Below, piece after piece: positions 1-8,677 of a DNA stretch of 47,835 nt. The DNA comes from a bacterium (lineage in GTDB: Bacteria > Fidelibacterota > UBA8477 > JABMPR01), in contig JABMPR010000112.1 of NCBI GenBank assembly GCA_013202895.1, positions 1 to 47,835 on the forward strand, given 5' to 3'. The number at the start of each line of letters is the position of its first letter. Position 1 is the stretch's first letter. A program made the translations under genes and the position numbers. The notes under the pieces were generated by a model. That model was given only the letters and a program-made list of their open reading frames with translations, did not search any database and was not told where the DNA came from.

Positions 1-1107
1 GAAGGCATCACCTTCCATGAACTGGTGGCACCTTTATCCTTTAGTGGGAATGAAAAGGTCACTCAAATTTCTTGTCAAAAAATGGAGCTGGGTGAGCCTG
101 ATGCCAGCGGTCGCCGTCGCCCAATTCCTATAGCAGGTGAGATTTTCAGCTTTCCTGTTGATACAGTGATTCCAGCCATCGGTCAAAAGATAATTGTGGA
201 TTTTATTGAGGATCAGGATCTCAAAGTTAACCTGAAGACCGGGACCACTCAAATCTCCCATGTCTATGCTGGCGGCGATGCGGTGCGAGGAGCCTCCAGT
301 GTCATAAATGCTATCAGTGATGGTCAAAATGCTGCCAGGCATATGCTGAACGATTTTCAAGTTCACGACTCTCAACCTTACAGGAAAAAGAAACGGCACG
401 TCAGCATAAATGAGTTGAAAATGAAAGCAGCTGTCCGGGAATATGGGATAGAACCGCCTCACGCTTCGAAGGACCTCACTTCTGATTTTCCCATGGTTCA
501 CAGGACTTTGACAGAGAAAGAAGCACGAGCTGAAGCAGAGCGCTGTCTCCTGTGCGATGATTTTTGCAGCGTCTGTGTGGGTGTCTGTCCCAACCTGGCC
601 AATTTGACTTATCTGGTAAAACCTACTGAATATTCTGTTCAGGAGTACTCCAATAAGGATGGTGTATTGGAAGTTTCTGAAGCCGGGATCTTTAGTGTTT
701 CTCAGGAGCCTCAGGTTCTGAATATCGGCGATTTTTGTAACGAATGCGGAAATTGTACGACCTTTTGCCCTACATCAGGTGATCCATACAAAGACAAACC
801 CCGATTGCATATCTCAGAAGCTAGCTATGACGAGGCTGATTCTGGCTATCGACTGGATGCTAACGGGCTGCGTTTAAAAGCTGATGATTACCAGGCGGTA
901 TTGACCTCTTACAATGGTGATTATCTGTATCATTCACCAATGGCTAAAGTTCGTTTTGATGCCAAGACTAAGGCCATAAATTCTCTGAATCTAGAACCTG
1001 ACACCGAATTCTTTTCCACCCAGGAGGCTCTGGAAATGATTGTGTTGTATGAGAACTTGAAGGATAATCCAATTATTATTGATGGTGATATCAATATTGA
1101 AACTTGA
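1..1107 (+). CDS. ygfK: YgfK-type FAD/Fe-S oxidoreductase, C-terminal part (partial)
   Basis: The frame is open to the left edge, so the gene starts outside the window; the GTG used in the ORF track is not a real start. About 368 residues remain of a family that is normally about 1000 residues long. Visible parts are the end of a glutamate-synthase-like FAD/NAD(P) domain (DTVIPAIGQ, then HVYAGGDAVRG), followed by cysteine clusters CLLCDDFCSVCVGVCP and CNECGNCTTFCP that should bind 4Fe-4S centres. The family is annotated as putative selenate reductase subunit YgfK. It accompanies molybdenum hydroxylases and has been implicated in anaerobic purine and urate breakdown. Its likely role is electron transfer between NAD(P)H and the hydroxylase subunits encoded downstream. 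The stop codon lies inside a 7-bp tandem repeat. Identification rests on the domain order plus the neighbours; other GltD-like proteins are possible. Confidence 0.78.
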   Translation, partial: EGITFHELVAPLSFSGNEKVTQISCQKMELGEPDASGRRRPIPIAGEIFSFPVDTVIPAIGQKIIVDFIEDQDLKVNLKTGTTQISHVYAGGDAVRGASSVINAISDGQNAARHMLNDFQVHDSQPYRKKKRHVSINELKMKAAVREYGIEPPHASKDLTSDFPMVHRTLTEKEARAEAERCLLCDDFCSVCVGVCPNLANLTYLVKPTEYSVQEYSNKDGVLEVSEAGIFSVSQEPQVLNIGDFCNECGNCTTFCPTSGDPYKDKPRLHISEASYDEADSGYRLDANGLRLKADDYQAVLTSYNGDYLYHSPMAKVRFDAKTKAINSLNLEPDTEFFSTQEALEMIVLYENLKDNPIIIDGDINIET

Positions 1108-1126
1108 AACTTAAAACTTGAAACTT
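1099..1126. repeat. 7-bp tandem repeat (gaaactt, four units), left inverted-repeat arm
   Basis: Four head-to-tail units read gaaactt, gaaactt, aaaactt, gaaactt. The first two overlap the ygfK stop codon. The complement of the sequence at 1590-1607 is a close match (about 15 of 18 bases), so the four-helix-bundle gene between them is bracketed by imperfect inverted repeats. Confidence 0.8.
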
Positions 1127-1201
1127 TTGCTTGATATCTTGGTGCGAAATGACGAATATAGCCAAACGGTTTTATAACAATCCAGCCCAAGAAGTGTTTA
1201 T

Positions 1202-1558
1202 ATGAAAGAGATTACATCGCTTGATGTGTATAATTTATCTGAAAAACTGTCTGATGACATATGGCATCTGTATGACACCTGGAATAAAAAAGCCCAAAAT
1301 ACTCTTGGGCTTCAAATAATAAGGTCTGCTGATAGCATCTCCGCGAACCTGGCTGAAGGATATGGTCGATATAGTTTCGCTGACCGTAAAAGATTTTACA
1401 TGTATTCAAGAGGTTCTTTTGAAGAGACCAAAGCCTGGCTTCGTAAAGCACACCGACGAAACCTCCTTACGGATGAGACAAGTGAATTATTGCAGGAAAT
1501 CATACAAGAACTCGGACCGAAATTAAATGCTTTTATTAATAGCCCCAGACCCCATTAG
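1202..1558 (+). CDS. four-helix-bundle protein (S23 / 23S rRNA intervening-sequence family)
   Basis: The 118-residue product carries the family signature SADSISANLAEGYGR around residues 40-55, then a GS-x-x-E segment (SRGSFEETKAWL), at the usual family length. Relatives are encoded by intervening sequences in 23S rRNA genes and by scattered loci, and the Avd proteins of diversity-generating retroelements share the fold. They are small basic helical bundles thought to bind nucleic acid. Biochemical function is unknown. Here the gene interrupts a molybdenum hydroxylase operon, with about 95 bases on each side before the neighbouring genes, and imperfect inverted repeats flank it. No reverse transcriptase or rRNA is nearby. 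The ATG start has only a weak ribosome site (AGAAGTG). Confidence 0.88.
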   Translation: MKEITSLDVYNLSEKLSDDIWHLYDTWNKKAQNTLGLQIIRSADSISANLAEGYGRYSFADRKRFYMYSRGSFEETKAWLRKAHRRNLLTDETSELLQEIIQELGPKLNAFINSPRPH

Positions 1559-1567
1559 GATGATTGC

Positions 1568-1587
1568 GGTGGTAGTAAAGCACCACC
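1568..1587 (+). terminator. hairpin after the four-helix-bundle gene
   Basis: The stem GGTGGT/ACCACC has six base pairs and an eight-base loop. It sits about 10 bases past the stop codon and is followed by ATTTTC. This is terminator-like but the T tract is short, so strong termination inside the operon is doubtful. Confidence 0.4.
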
Positions 1588-1589
1588 AT

Positions 1590-1607
1590 TTTCAACTTTC
1601 AGGTTTC
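1590..1607. repeat. right inverted-repeat arm flanking the four-helix-bundle gene
   Basis: The bottom strand reads GAAACCTGAAAGTTGAAA, a near match to the gaaactt repeat array on the top strand at 1099. The two arms bracket the 118-residue gene at a distance of roughly 490 bases. Confidence 0.6.
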
Positions 1608-1654
1608 TGTTATTTTTTGAGAAAGTCGTGTCTAATTTCTAAAGATAATATCCT

Positions 1655-3061
1655 ATGAAAACGCTACTTATAAAAAACCCGCTCAGGGTGGCCTGCATGG
1701 ACGATCAGGGCTCGGAATTTTCCGGGGGGCACATTTTCATACAGAAGGGTGTTATCAAATCGATTGGACCTGAAGCTATAGATATTCAAGCAGATGAAAT
1801 AATTGACGCAACTGGAATGGTTGTTACTCCCGGGTTTATCAATACCCACCATCACCTGTATCAGACCTTGACCAGGAACATTCCCCTGATGCAGGATCAG
1901 CCATTATTCTCATGGCTGAATAATCATTATGAAGTCTGGCGTGAGATCACCGATGAAGCAATCCATATAAGCACTCAGATCGGGTTACTGGAGCTGATGA
2001 AAAGCGGCGTGACCTGTAGCTCAGACCATTTGTATTTATTCCCTGCTCAAGCAAATCAGGAGCTTATCGACACGGAAATAGAAGCAGCAAAGGCTCTGGG
2101 GATCCGTTTCCACCCTACGCGCGGCTCCATGTCTCTAGGTAGATCGAGTGGCGGGCTTCCACCTGACGACGTAGTACAATCTGAATCTGTCATTCAAAAA
2201 GATACTGAGCGCCTGGTTGCTAAATTTCACGATGCAAGCCATGGTGCTATGACGCGTATCGCCCTCGCCCCATGCTCACCTTTCTCGGTCACTCCTCAGC
2301 TCATGAAACAAACCGCACAATATGCCCAAAGCGAGGGACTGCAAATACATACTCACCTGGCTGAGACCTTGGACGAGGAAAAGTATTGTCTGGAGACATT
2401 TGGTAAGCGTCCAGTTGCATTAATGGAATCCCTGAATTGGTTGACAAATAATTCCTGGTTTGCCCATTCAGTTCATTTGAATGATGCTGAAATACGGATT
2501 ATGGGTGAAAGAGGCGTTGGAATTTCTCACTGCCCCTCATCCAATCTGCGACTGGGTTCTGGTATAGCCAAGGTTAGAGAAATGCTGGATGCCGGAGTAA
2601 ATGTCAGTCTGGGAGTGGATGGGAGTGCCTCCAATGATTCGGGAGACATGCTACTGGAAATGCGTAATGCCATGCTCATCTCCAGGCTTCGGGAAGAACA
2701 GTATTGGCTAAGTGCCAGAGATGTACTCCGTTTAGCCACCCGCTCTGGAGCTGCGGTTCTGGGTCGAGATGACATTGGTGAATTAAGTCTGGGTAAACAG
2801 GCTGATCTGGCACTTTTTGACATGGGCGGATTATCTCAAGCAGGAAGTTTATCGGATCCCTTAGCTGCTTTAATATTCACAACCCGCCATAAGCCTGTTG
2901 ACCAATTGATCATTCAAGGTCAAATTGTGATTGGACAGGGTGTCCCTGATTTGAATGAAACACGTCTAATATTGGATCATAATCGAATTGCCAAAGAAAT
3001 GCTGCAACGCGCCCAGAAACGAAGTGGAATAGATTTTCTGAACTCAAATATCAAACCCTAA
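1655..3061 (+). CDS. 8-oxoguanine deaminase-like amidohydrolase (SsnA position in the operon)
   Basis: A 468-residue amidohydrolase of the cytosine deaminase / ATZ-TRZ group. Metal and catalytic residues are visible: HxH at 65-67 in THHHLYQ, H234 and E237 in HTHLAE, H271 in WFAHSVH, and D322 in GVDGSASND. Segments such as QPLFSWL, RGSMSLGRSSGGLPP and APCSPFSVTP are those of 8-oxoguanine deaminases, which convert 8-oxoguanine to urate and ammonia with one zinc. E. coli has the different amidohydrolase SsnA at this place in the ygfK-ssnA-ygfM-xdhD cluster. Only 15 bases separate it from the FAD-subunit gene, so co-transcription is likely. A purine substrate fits the adjacent xanthine dehydrogenase-like subunits. 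Substrate is inferred from family resemblance; a related guanine or triazine deaminase is the alternative. Confidence 0.87.
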   Translation: MKTLLIKNPLRVACMDDQGSEFSGGHIFIQKGVIKSIGPEAIDIQADEIIDATGMVVTPGFINTHHHLYQTLTRNIPLMQDQPLFSWLNNHYEVWREITDEAIHISTQIGLLELMKSGVTCSSDHLYLFPAQANQELIDTEIEAAKALGIRFHPTRGSMSLGRSSGGLPPDDVVQSESVIQKDTERLVAKFHDASHGAMTRIALAPCSPFSVTPQLMKQTAQYAQSEGLQIHTHLAETLDEEKYCLETFGKRPVALMESLNWLTNNSWFAHSVHLNDAEIRIMGERGVGISHCPSSNLRLGSGIAKVREMLDAGVNVSLGVDGSASNDSGDMLLEMRNAMLISRLREEQYWLSARDVLRLATRSGAAVLGRDDIGELSLGKQADLALFDMGGLSQAGSLSDPLAALIFTTRHKPVDQLIIQGQIVIGQGVPDLNETRLILDHNRIAKEMLQRAQKRSGIDFLNSNIKP

Positions 3062-3076
3062 AAACGGACGAAATGC

Positions 3077-3814
3077 ATGTGGTCATCAATTGAACAAATA
3101 ATCAAACCGGATAATTTTAACGACGCCCAAGATCTCAATAAACAAACCGGTTCAGTTCTCTTCGCTGGTGGCTCTTATCTTGTGGCAGACAGAGATAATA
3201 ACACGCAAACACTCCTGGATATAAATCATCTGTTATCAGATCAGATCAAGAAACAAGCGGACAGATTGCAAGTTGGTGCTGGCAGCAGCTTACAAAAGTT
3301 GCTGAAGAAAAGTGATTCCCGAGTGCTTTCCCAGGCGATCATTTCATCCTGCTCTTCAAAAAACATTCGCAATCAGCGCACTCTGGGAGGTGAGATTGCC
3401 CGGGGTCGAACTGATTCTGATCTGCTCATTTACCTACACGTTGCCGGTGCAACACTGCAGATTAATGAGAGCAATCAATACATAAGCCTTCAGGACTGGC
3501 AGGGGGATGGGGTTATATCAAATGTTTTTATACCAGAGAATGACACGCGGTTGGAACGCGTTGCCGTATTAGACTCTGCTCCCGCCTTCGTTATTGTGGC
3601 TGTAAATCAAGGGAGCGATTCGATTTCTCTGGCTGTCGGTGGGAAATCCGAGCGAATACTTTCCAGTAAAATCTCTCTATCACTCGAAGAACCTGAAATA
3701 CAAAAATTTATGGCTCGAGTTAAGACTGTCTTTCACGAAGATCACTTCGGTACACCTTCCTACAAACAGCATTTGGTGTCAAACCTGCTTTCAGATATGA
3801 TGGAGGCAGAATGA
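3077..3814 (+). CDS. molybdenum hydroxylase FAD-binding subunit (YgfM-like)
   Basis: The 245-residue protein has the CO dehydrogenase flavoprotein / xanthine dehydrogenase FAD-domain layout. An N-terminal LFAGGSYLVADRD segment matches the flavin pyrophosphate loop, and IRNQRTLGGEIARG matches the second conserved FAD-binding segment. It is shorter than stand-alone FAD subunits (about 280-300 residues) and close to E. coli YgfM (about 260). It would pass electrons from the Fe-S subunit to NAD or to the YgfK-type protein. The stop overlaps the start of the next gene by 4 bases (ATGA), indicating translational coupling. Confidence 0.88.
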   Translation: MWSSIEQIIKPDNFNDAQDLNKQTGSVLFAGGSYLVADRDNNTQTLLDINHLLSDQIKKQADRLQVGAGSSLQKLLKKSDSRVLSQAIISSCSSKNIRNQRTLGGEIARGRTDSDLLIYLHVAGATLQINESNQYISLQDWQGDGVISNVFIPENDTRLERVAVLDSAPAFVIVAVNQGSDSISLAVGGKSERILSSKISLSLEEPEIQKFMARVKTVFHEDHFGTPSYKQHLVSNLLSDMMEAE

Positions 3815-4287
3815 TTGTGCAATTTGAGCTCAATGGACGCTTAACCACCAGTGATACAAATCCTGGAACCACCCTGCTGGAATATTTGAGATCTTCTGAA
3901 ATCTACAGCGTAAAACATGGCTGCGATCATGGTGAATGTGGTGCCTGTACCATACTTATTAATAACAAAGCTCATAATGCCTGCCTGATTTTAATGCATC
4001 AGGTAGCTGGTAAAAAAATTGAAACCCTGGAAAGTTTTTCCACCCACGAACACCTGCACCCTTCACAAAAAGCGTTTCTGGATGGTGGTGCAGCTCAATG
4101 TGGATACTGCACCCCCGGGATGTTGATGTCCATCGAAGCTTTGAATCGGGAAGATCAATCGGCTACTGAGGAGGATGTCCGAGATACTTTGAGTGCAAAT
4201 CTCTGTCGCTGTACTGGCTATGTAAAACCAGTGGAAGCAGCCCTGAAAGTATTGGCAGCTTCGAATGATGCTGAGGGTCTGTCATGA
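3811..4287 (+). CDS. molybdenum hydroxylase 2Fe-2S subunit
   Basis: This 158-residue ferredoxin-like subunit has both cluster domains of the xanthine dehydrogenase family. The plant-type 2Fe-2S set is C38, C43, C46 and C58 (CDHGECGAC), and the helical 2Fe-2S set is C97, C100, C132 and C134 (QCGYC, LCRC). Length is typical of a separate small subunit. It carries electrons between the molybdopterin site and FAD. It overlaps both neighbours by 4 bases, so the three hydroxylase genes form a tightly coupled unit. Confidence 0.96.
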   Translation: MIVQFELNGRLTTSDTNPGTTLLEYLRSSEIYSVKHGCDHGECGACTILINNKAHNACLILMHQVAGKKIETLESFSTHEHLHPSQKAFLDGGAAQCGYCTPGMLMSIEALNREDQSATEEDVRDTLSANLCRCTGYVKPVEAALKVLAASNDAEGLS

Positions 4288-6560
4288 AAGTGATTGGAAA
4301 AGACACCAGACGCGTAGATGGTCAGGCGCTGGTTAGAGGAAAAGCCCTTTTTTCAGACGATGTTAAGATAAAGGATCTGCTGCATGTGAAGATCCTCCAC
4401 AGCCCTGTCGCCCATGCTCACATCCAAAACATTGACACCAAAAAAGCAGAGGCATTGAATGGGGTTATTCGTGTATACACGTACAAGGATTTCACTCCAC
4501 ATTACTATACCACCGCCGGACAGGGCTATCCTGAACCCAGTCCACGAGATACGCTGATTCTGGATTCAACCGTTAGATATGTAGGTGATCGGGTTGCTTT
4601 CGTGGCAGCAGAAACATTGGAAATTGCCGAGCAGGCACTGGATTTAATTGAGGTAGAGTATGAAGAGCTACCCTGCGTTTTTGATGCTGAGAAAGCCATG
4701 TCTGCCGGTTTTGCTATTCACAAATCGGACGGGCCCACTGGCATCCATGACGCAGCAAACAATATTGCAGCTCATCTGGATGCTGAACTGGGCGATGTTG
4801 AAAAAGCGCTAAGCAATTCAAGCGCTGTCTTCGAGGGAACATACACTACACCGTTTGTGCAAATGGCCTCTATTGAACCGCATATTTCCATTACATGGCT
4901 GGATGAACATAATCGGCTGGTAGTCCGAACAGCGACTCAGGTGCCTTTCCATGTGAGACGTATCCTGGCCGAGATTCTCGATATTCCCATCGCTAGAATC
5001 CGTGTAATCAAGCCACGGATTGGTGGTGGTTTTGGCGGAAAGCAGGAGATTTTGAATGAGGAGCTTGTGGCTACTGTCACATTGTCCACTGGTCGACCTG
5101 CCCGCATCGAATATACAAGAGAGGAAGAGTTGTATGCCGCCCGCTTGCGACATCCTGAAAGACTAAGTTATCGTCTCGGTTTTGATGACAATCAGCTATT
5201 AACAGCCATTGATGTGAACATCCTTGAAAATTGCGGTGCTTATGGCCCCCATGCACTTACCGTTATGTCAGTAACCGCTCAAAAAGCACTCAGCTTATAT
5301 AAAGCTCCCCATATTCGTGTTATTGGAAATGGCGTTTACACCAACCTGCCTATAGGTGGCGCCTATCGCGGCTATGGTGCACCCCAGGCTCTTTTTCCGC
5401 TGGAAAGTCTTATGGATGAAGCAGCCAATGAGATGGGTATTGATCCGATTGACTTACGGCTGAAAAATTTATTTGAGGTGGGTGACGATATCCCCATCGC
5501 CAAAATTCTTGGTGAAGGTCGGGAAGGTTACCCCATGGTACTGTATAGCACAGAAATTAGAGCCTGTTTGCATGAAGGTCGACGGCTCAGCAATTGGGAT
5601 CATCTCAGAGAGCAGAAACAAACGGGTCGTTATCGACGAGGGATTGGTGTCGCTGTGGCAGGCCAGGGCTCTGGAATTCCCGGAATAGATATGGGCTCCG
5701 CTTTTATCAAAATGAACGAAGATGCCAGCTTTAATCTGCAGATAGGGGCTACCGATCTGGGTACTGGATCGGATACAGCTCTGGCGCAGATTGCGGCGGA
5801 AGTCCTCAATGTGACTGTGGATAAAATTATTGTCTACTCATCTGATACTGACATGACACCCTTTGATACAGGCGCATATGCATCAAGTACAATTTATATC
5901 TCTGGTTCAGCAGTAAAAAAAGCCGCAGAAAACTGTAAGGAAATGATTTTGGAGCAGGGGAAAAAACTGCTGGGAGTTGAACACGCAGAAATCATTGACA
6001 CCAGAGTGGTCGCTCCAAATGGCAAGAACATCTCTTATGAAGATATCTGCACCAAAACATTTTACACTGATGAACAGATGCAGATCATGGGCACAGCCTC
6101 TCATCTAAGCTATGATTCTCCCCCTCCTTTTAATGCATCATTTATTGAGCTTGAAGTAGACACACTTAGCGGAATAGTTCGGGTGATCAAGGTAGTGTCT
6201 GTTACTGATACAGGTCAGGTTATTAATCCAAAAATGGCAGAAGGGCAGGTAGAGGGAGCTATCCCTCAGGCGCTGGGTATGGCTCTCACTGAATTCATGC
6301 CTTTCGATGAAAAAGGACGCATGCTGAACCTGGATTTTAATAGCTATCATATCTATACAGCCAGAGATATGCCTGAGTTGGTGGTGCGCTTCGTAAAGTC
6401 AAATGAACCGACGGGTCCTTATGGTGCAAAGGCCGTTGCCGAGATACCCATCAATGCCCCGGCACCGGCTGTGGCCAATGCCGTTTACAATGCGGTTGGC
6501 GTGCGAATAAGACATTTACCTATCAGACCAGATATGATATTAGATGGACTTGTCTCATAA
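4284..6560 (+). CDS. xanthine dehydrogenase-family molybdopterin-binding subunit (XdhD-like)
   Basis: A 758-residue large subunit of the molybdenum hydroxylase family. An aldehyde oxidase a/b-hammerhead domain comes first (from GKDTRRVDGQ), then the molybdopterin domain with GGGFGGKQE, GAYRGYGAPQA and, near the C terminus, GPYGAKAVAE. In that last motif E720 corresponds to the conserved catalytic glutamate. The segment YYTTAGQGYPEPSP is typical of the XdhD / selenium-dependent xanthine dehydrogenase subgroup. Together with the 8-oxoguanine deaminase and YgfK neighbours this points to hydroxylation of a purine. In this subgroup a labile selenium on the cofactor, not selenocysteine, has been proposed. 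Selenium dependence and substrate are inferred from context. Confidence 0.92.
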   Translation: MKVIGKDTRRVDGQALVRGKALFSDDVKIKDLLHVKILHSPVAHAHIQNIDTKKAEALNGVIRVYTYKDFTPHYYTTAGQGYPEPSPRDTLILDSTVRYVGDRVAFVAAETLEIAEQALDLIEVEYEELPCVFDAEKAMSAGFAIHKSDGPTGIHDAANNIAAHLDAELGDVEKALSNSSAVFEGTYTTPFVQMASIEPHISITWLDEHNRLVVRTATQVPFHVRRILAEILDIPIARIRVIKPRIGGGFGGKQEILNEELVATVTLSTGRPARIEYTREEELYAARLRHPERLSYRLGFDDNQLLTAIDVNILENCGAYGPHALTVMSVTAQKALSLYKAPHIRVIGNGVYTNLPIGGAYRGYGAPQALFPLESLMDEAANEMGIDPIDLRLKNLFEVGDDIPIAKILGEGREGYPMVLYSTEIRACLHEGRRLSNWDHLREQKQTGRYRRGIGVAVAGQGSGIPGIDMGSAFIKMNEDASFNLQIGATDLGTGSDTALAQIAAEVLNVTVDKIIVYSSDTDMTPFDTGAYASSTIYISGSAVKKAAENCKEMILEQGKKLLGVEHAEIIDTRVVAPNGKNISYEDICTKTFYTDEQMQIMGTASHLSYDSPPPFNASFIELEVDTLSGIVRVIKVVSVTDTGQVINPKMAEGQVEGAIPQALGMALTEFMPFDEKGRMLNLDFNSYHIYTARDMPELVVRFVKSNEPTGPYGAKAVAEIPINAPAPAVANAVYNAVGVRIRHLPIRPDMILDGLVS

Positions 6561-6929
6561 TCTGGAATAAACTCTAATTTTATTCTAGTAATCACTTGGA
6601 ATAATTATCTAATACGCTCAAATACGGGGTAGATGAACTCATTCAAGCAGCAAAGATAGTATTCACCCTGAATAGACTTGTTCAGCTTATTTGAAGCCTT
6701 TTGGCGCGAGAATAATCTCCCTCAATTTTCTTTAGCTTGAGGGGTAATCTATAAAATATGGAGTCAAAGCTGGAGGTTATTGGGCATTAACACCTTAAAA
6801 GTGAAGCCAAACAGACTATTTTTAGCGACAAATCGAATTTTTTTCTTTGAGTCTGCTTGGAAAAAACGAATGCTAAAATACTGTCACTAATTCAGAAGCC
6901 ACAAACAAAACAGAATGGAAAAAGATTTT
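6561..6929. other. intergenic region after the hydroxylase operon
   Basis: No ORF with recognisable coding character is seen. The one notable element is the hairpin CCCTCAA/TTGAGGG at 6719-6743, 160 bases past the operon stop. The rest is AT-rich and presumably contains the promoter of the following tag gene, but no convincing -35/-10 pair stands out. Confidence 0.5.
6719..6743. terminator. possible hairpin terminator
   Basis: A perfect seven-base-pair stem CCCTCAA/TTGAGGG with an 11-base loop. No T run follows, and it lies far from the upstream stop codon, so terminator function is uncertain. Confidence 0.3.
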
Positions 6930-7499
6930 ATGCCAAACAAAATACGCTGTGGATGGGTCCCCCTCCAAAAACCTAAATATGTTGAATACCATGATCAGGA
7001 ATGGGGAAAACCCGTCAATGATGACACCTTGATGTTCGAGTTCCTCGTTCTTGAATCTTTTCAAGCGGGATTGAGTTGGGAGATCATTCTTAATAAGCGG
7101 GAGAATTTTCGAGTCGCTTTTGCCAAATTTGATTTTAAGCAGGTATCTAAATTCGATGAAGAAAAGATCCAGGAGCTACTTCTTGATAAAGGAATCGTAC
7201 GTAATCAGCTCAAAATTAGAGCTGCAATAAATAATGCTCAGCGTTATCTGGAAGTGATTGATGAATTCGGAAGCTTTTGTGATTATTTTTGGACGTTTTC
7301 TGGTGGCAAACCTATTAGAAATCAGGTTAAAACGCTGTCTGATATACCTGCAAGTACAGATCTATCGGACAAAATTTCCAAAGATCTGAAACAACGGGGT
7401 TTCAAATTTTTAGGATCCACTGTCATCTATGCCCATATGCAAGCGGTTGGGATGGTTAACGACCATTCGCAGGCTTGTTTTCGCTATACCGAAGTTTGA
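6930..7499 (+). CDS. tag: DNA-3-methyladenine glycosylase I
   Basis: The product (189 residues from the second ATG) matches the Tag family along its length. It starts with KIRCGWV and has EYHDQEWGKP, LESFQAGLSWEIILNKRENF, RGFKFLGSTVIYAHMQAVGMVNDH and SQAC. The Cys near the start, His of EYHD, His of VNDH and Cys of SQAC correspond to the four zinc ligands of E. coli Tag. The enzyme removes 3-methyladenine from alkylated DNA. I chose ATG 6930 over the ORF-track start at 6915 because GGAAAAAG precedes it and Tag proteins normally begin a few residues before RCGW. It is convergent with dinB. Confidence 0.96.
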   Translation: MPNKIRCGWVPLQKPKYVEYHDQEWGKPVNDDTLMFEFLVLESFQAGLSWEIILNKRENFRVAFAKFDFKQVSKFDEEKIQELLLDKGIVRNQLKIRAAINNAQRYLEVIDEFGSFCDYFWTFSGGKPIRNQVKTLSDIPASTDLSDKISKDLKQRGFKFLGSTVIYAHMQAVGMVNDHSQACFRYTEV

Positions 7500-7562
7500 T
7501 TGATTTAGTTTTCGAGGTCTTGATTCCGCCAACCCTAGTGATAATTTCCTAGTTACTCCTGG

Positions 7563-8654
7563 CTAAAAATCTAATCCTAATGAAAGCTGGCCATGGGGTT
7601 CTGAGAAGTGAGATCCGCCCACCCCTAACAGGCGGATTGGTTCACCGGGTATCCAGTTTTTCACAAATAACTTGCAGGCTATTCGATAGATTTCAGCCCC
7701 ATCATCAAGGGGTTCGGGAACCGTATGCTGGCGCGTAAATGTCGAAAAATCACCATAGCGCAGTTTGATCGTGATGGTGGCTGCCATAAACTTGTTCTTT
7801 TTTAGCTGTTCAGCCACTTTAAAACTCAAATTTTCGACTATCTCCAGCAAAGCTTCCTGATCCGCAATGTTTTTTGAAAAGGTGCGCTCAGTGCTGATTG
7901 ATTTGGCTTCATGATCTTCATGGACTGGACGATCATCAATTCCCGCAGCCCATTTTGCCATTGCCTCGCCCAGTTTTCCAAATCGCTGGATAAGTGTAGT
8001 TTCTGGTATGACTGCCATATCGGCTACAGTATAAATCCCATATTTTGCCAAGCGTTCATTGGTCTTAGGTCCAATCCCTGAGATTTTCTTCACCGGCAGG
8101 GGAGACAAAAAATCTATTTCGGATCCAGGGGGCACAACTGTGAGTCCGTTGGGTTTTTTGAAATCTGAAGCAATCTTGGCGATCATTTTATTTGTTGAAA
8201 CTCCTGCGGAAGCAGACAATCCGATGTCCCTTGAAATTCTCAATTGAATTTTACGTGCAATTTCTGTGGCTTCGATCCATTCGTTTACTTGATCACTAAG
8301 ATCCAGATAAGCCTCGTCGATACTCACTTGCTGGATACTGGGTGATTCAGCACGCAGGATACCCATTATTACCTTCGAATACATCCGGTACATCCCATGC
8401 TTGGATGAAATCACAATGAGATCTTTACAGCGTCTGGAGGCTTCGATCATGGGCATGGCTGAATGGATTCCAAATTTTCTGGCCGGGTAGGATGCGGCTG
8501 CTACGACACCTCGATTTTCACTCTTTCCACCAACTACAATAGGCTTGCCTTTTAGAGAGGGATCGCGTAGAACTTCAACCGAGCAGAAAAATGCATCCAG
8601 ATCCAGATGCATAATAGCGCGTGGTTTATTTATGAAGGGTTGCGGGTTTACCAT
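7563..8654 (-). CDS. dinB: DNA polymerase IV (Y-family translesion polymerase)
   Basis: A 363-residue Y-family polymerase. The palm motifs are HLDLDAFF (D18) and SIDEAYLDLS (D113, E114). The thumb/helix-hairpin-helix region follows with SAGVSTNKMIAKIASDFKKP and ISGIGPKTNERL, and then a little-finger domain. Length is typical of DinB (about 350). The C terminus ends GLDF after QLSLG, resembling a clamp-binding peptide, which fits recruitment by the beta clamp. It performs error-prone bypass of damaged template bases. No LexA-type operator is evident upstream, and the neighbouring tag gene on the opposite strand also deals with alkylation damage. Confidence 0.96.
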   Translation of the reverse strand: MVNPQPFINKPRAIMHLDLDAFFCSVEVLRDPSLKGKPIVVGGKSENRGVVAAASYPARKFGIHSAMPMIEASRRCKDLIVISSKHGMYRMYSKVIMGILRAESPSIQQVSIDEAYLDLSDQVNEWIEATEIARKIQLRISRDIGLSASAGVSTNKMIAKIASDFKKPNGLTVVPPGSEIDFLSPLPVKKISGIGPKTNERLAKYGIYTVADMAVIPETTLIQRFGKLGEAMAKWAAGIDDRPVHEDHEAKSISTERTFSKNIADQEALLEIVENLSFKVAEQLKKNKFMAATITIKLRYGDFSTFTRQHTVPEPLDDGAEIYRIACKLFVKNWIPGEPIRLLGVGGSHFSEPHGQLSLGLDF

Positions 8655-8677
8655 TTAGCTGTTCTGGATCAATTCCT

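Noticed and set aside
1202-1558. Avd component of a diversity-generating retroelement
   Set aside because: The fold family fits, but there is no reverse transcriptase, template repeat or variable repeat nearby.
8059-8247. Short plus-strand ORFs inside dinB, the peptidases and the ABC genes
   Set aside because: They are shadows of well-supported genes on the other strand or in another frame.
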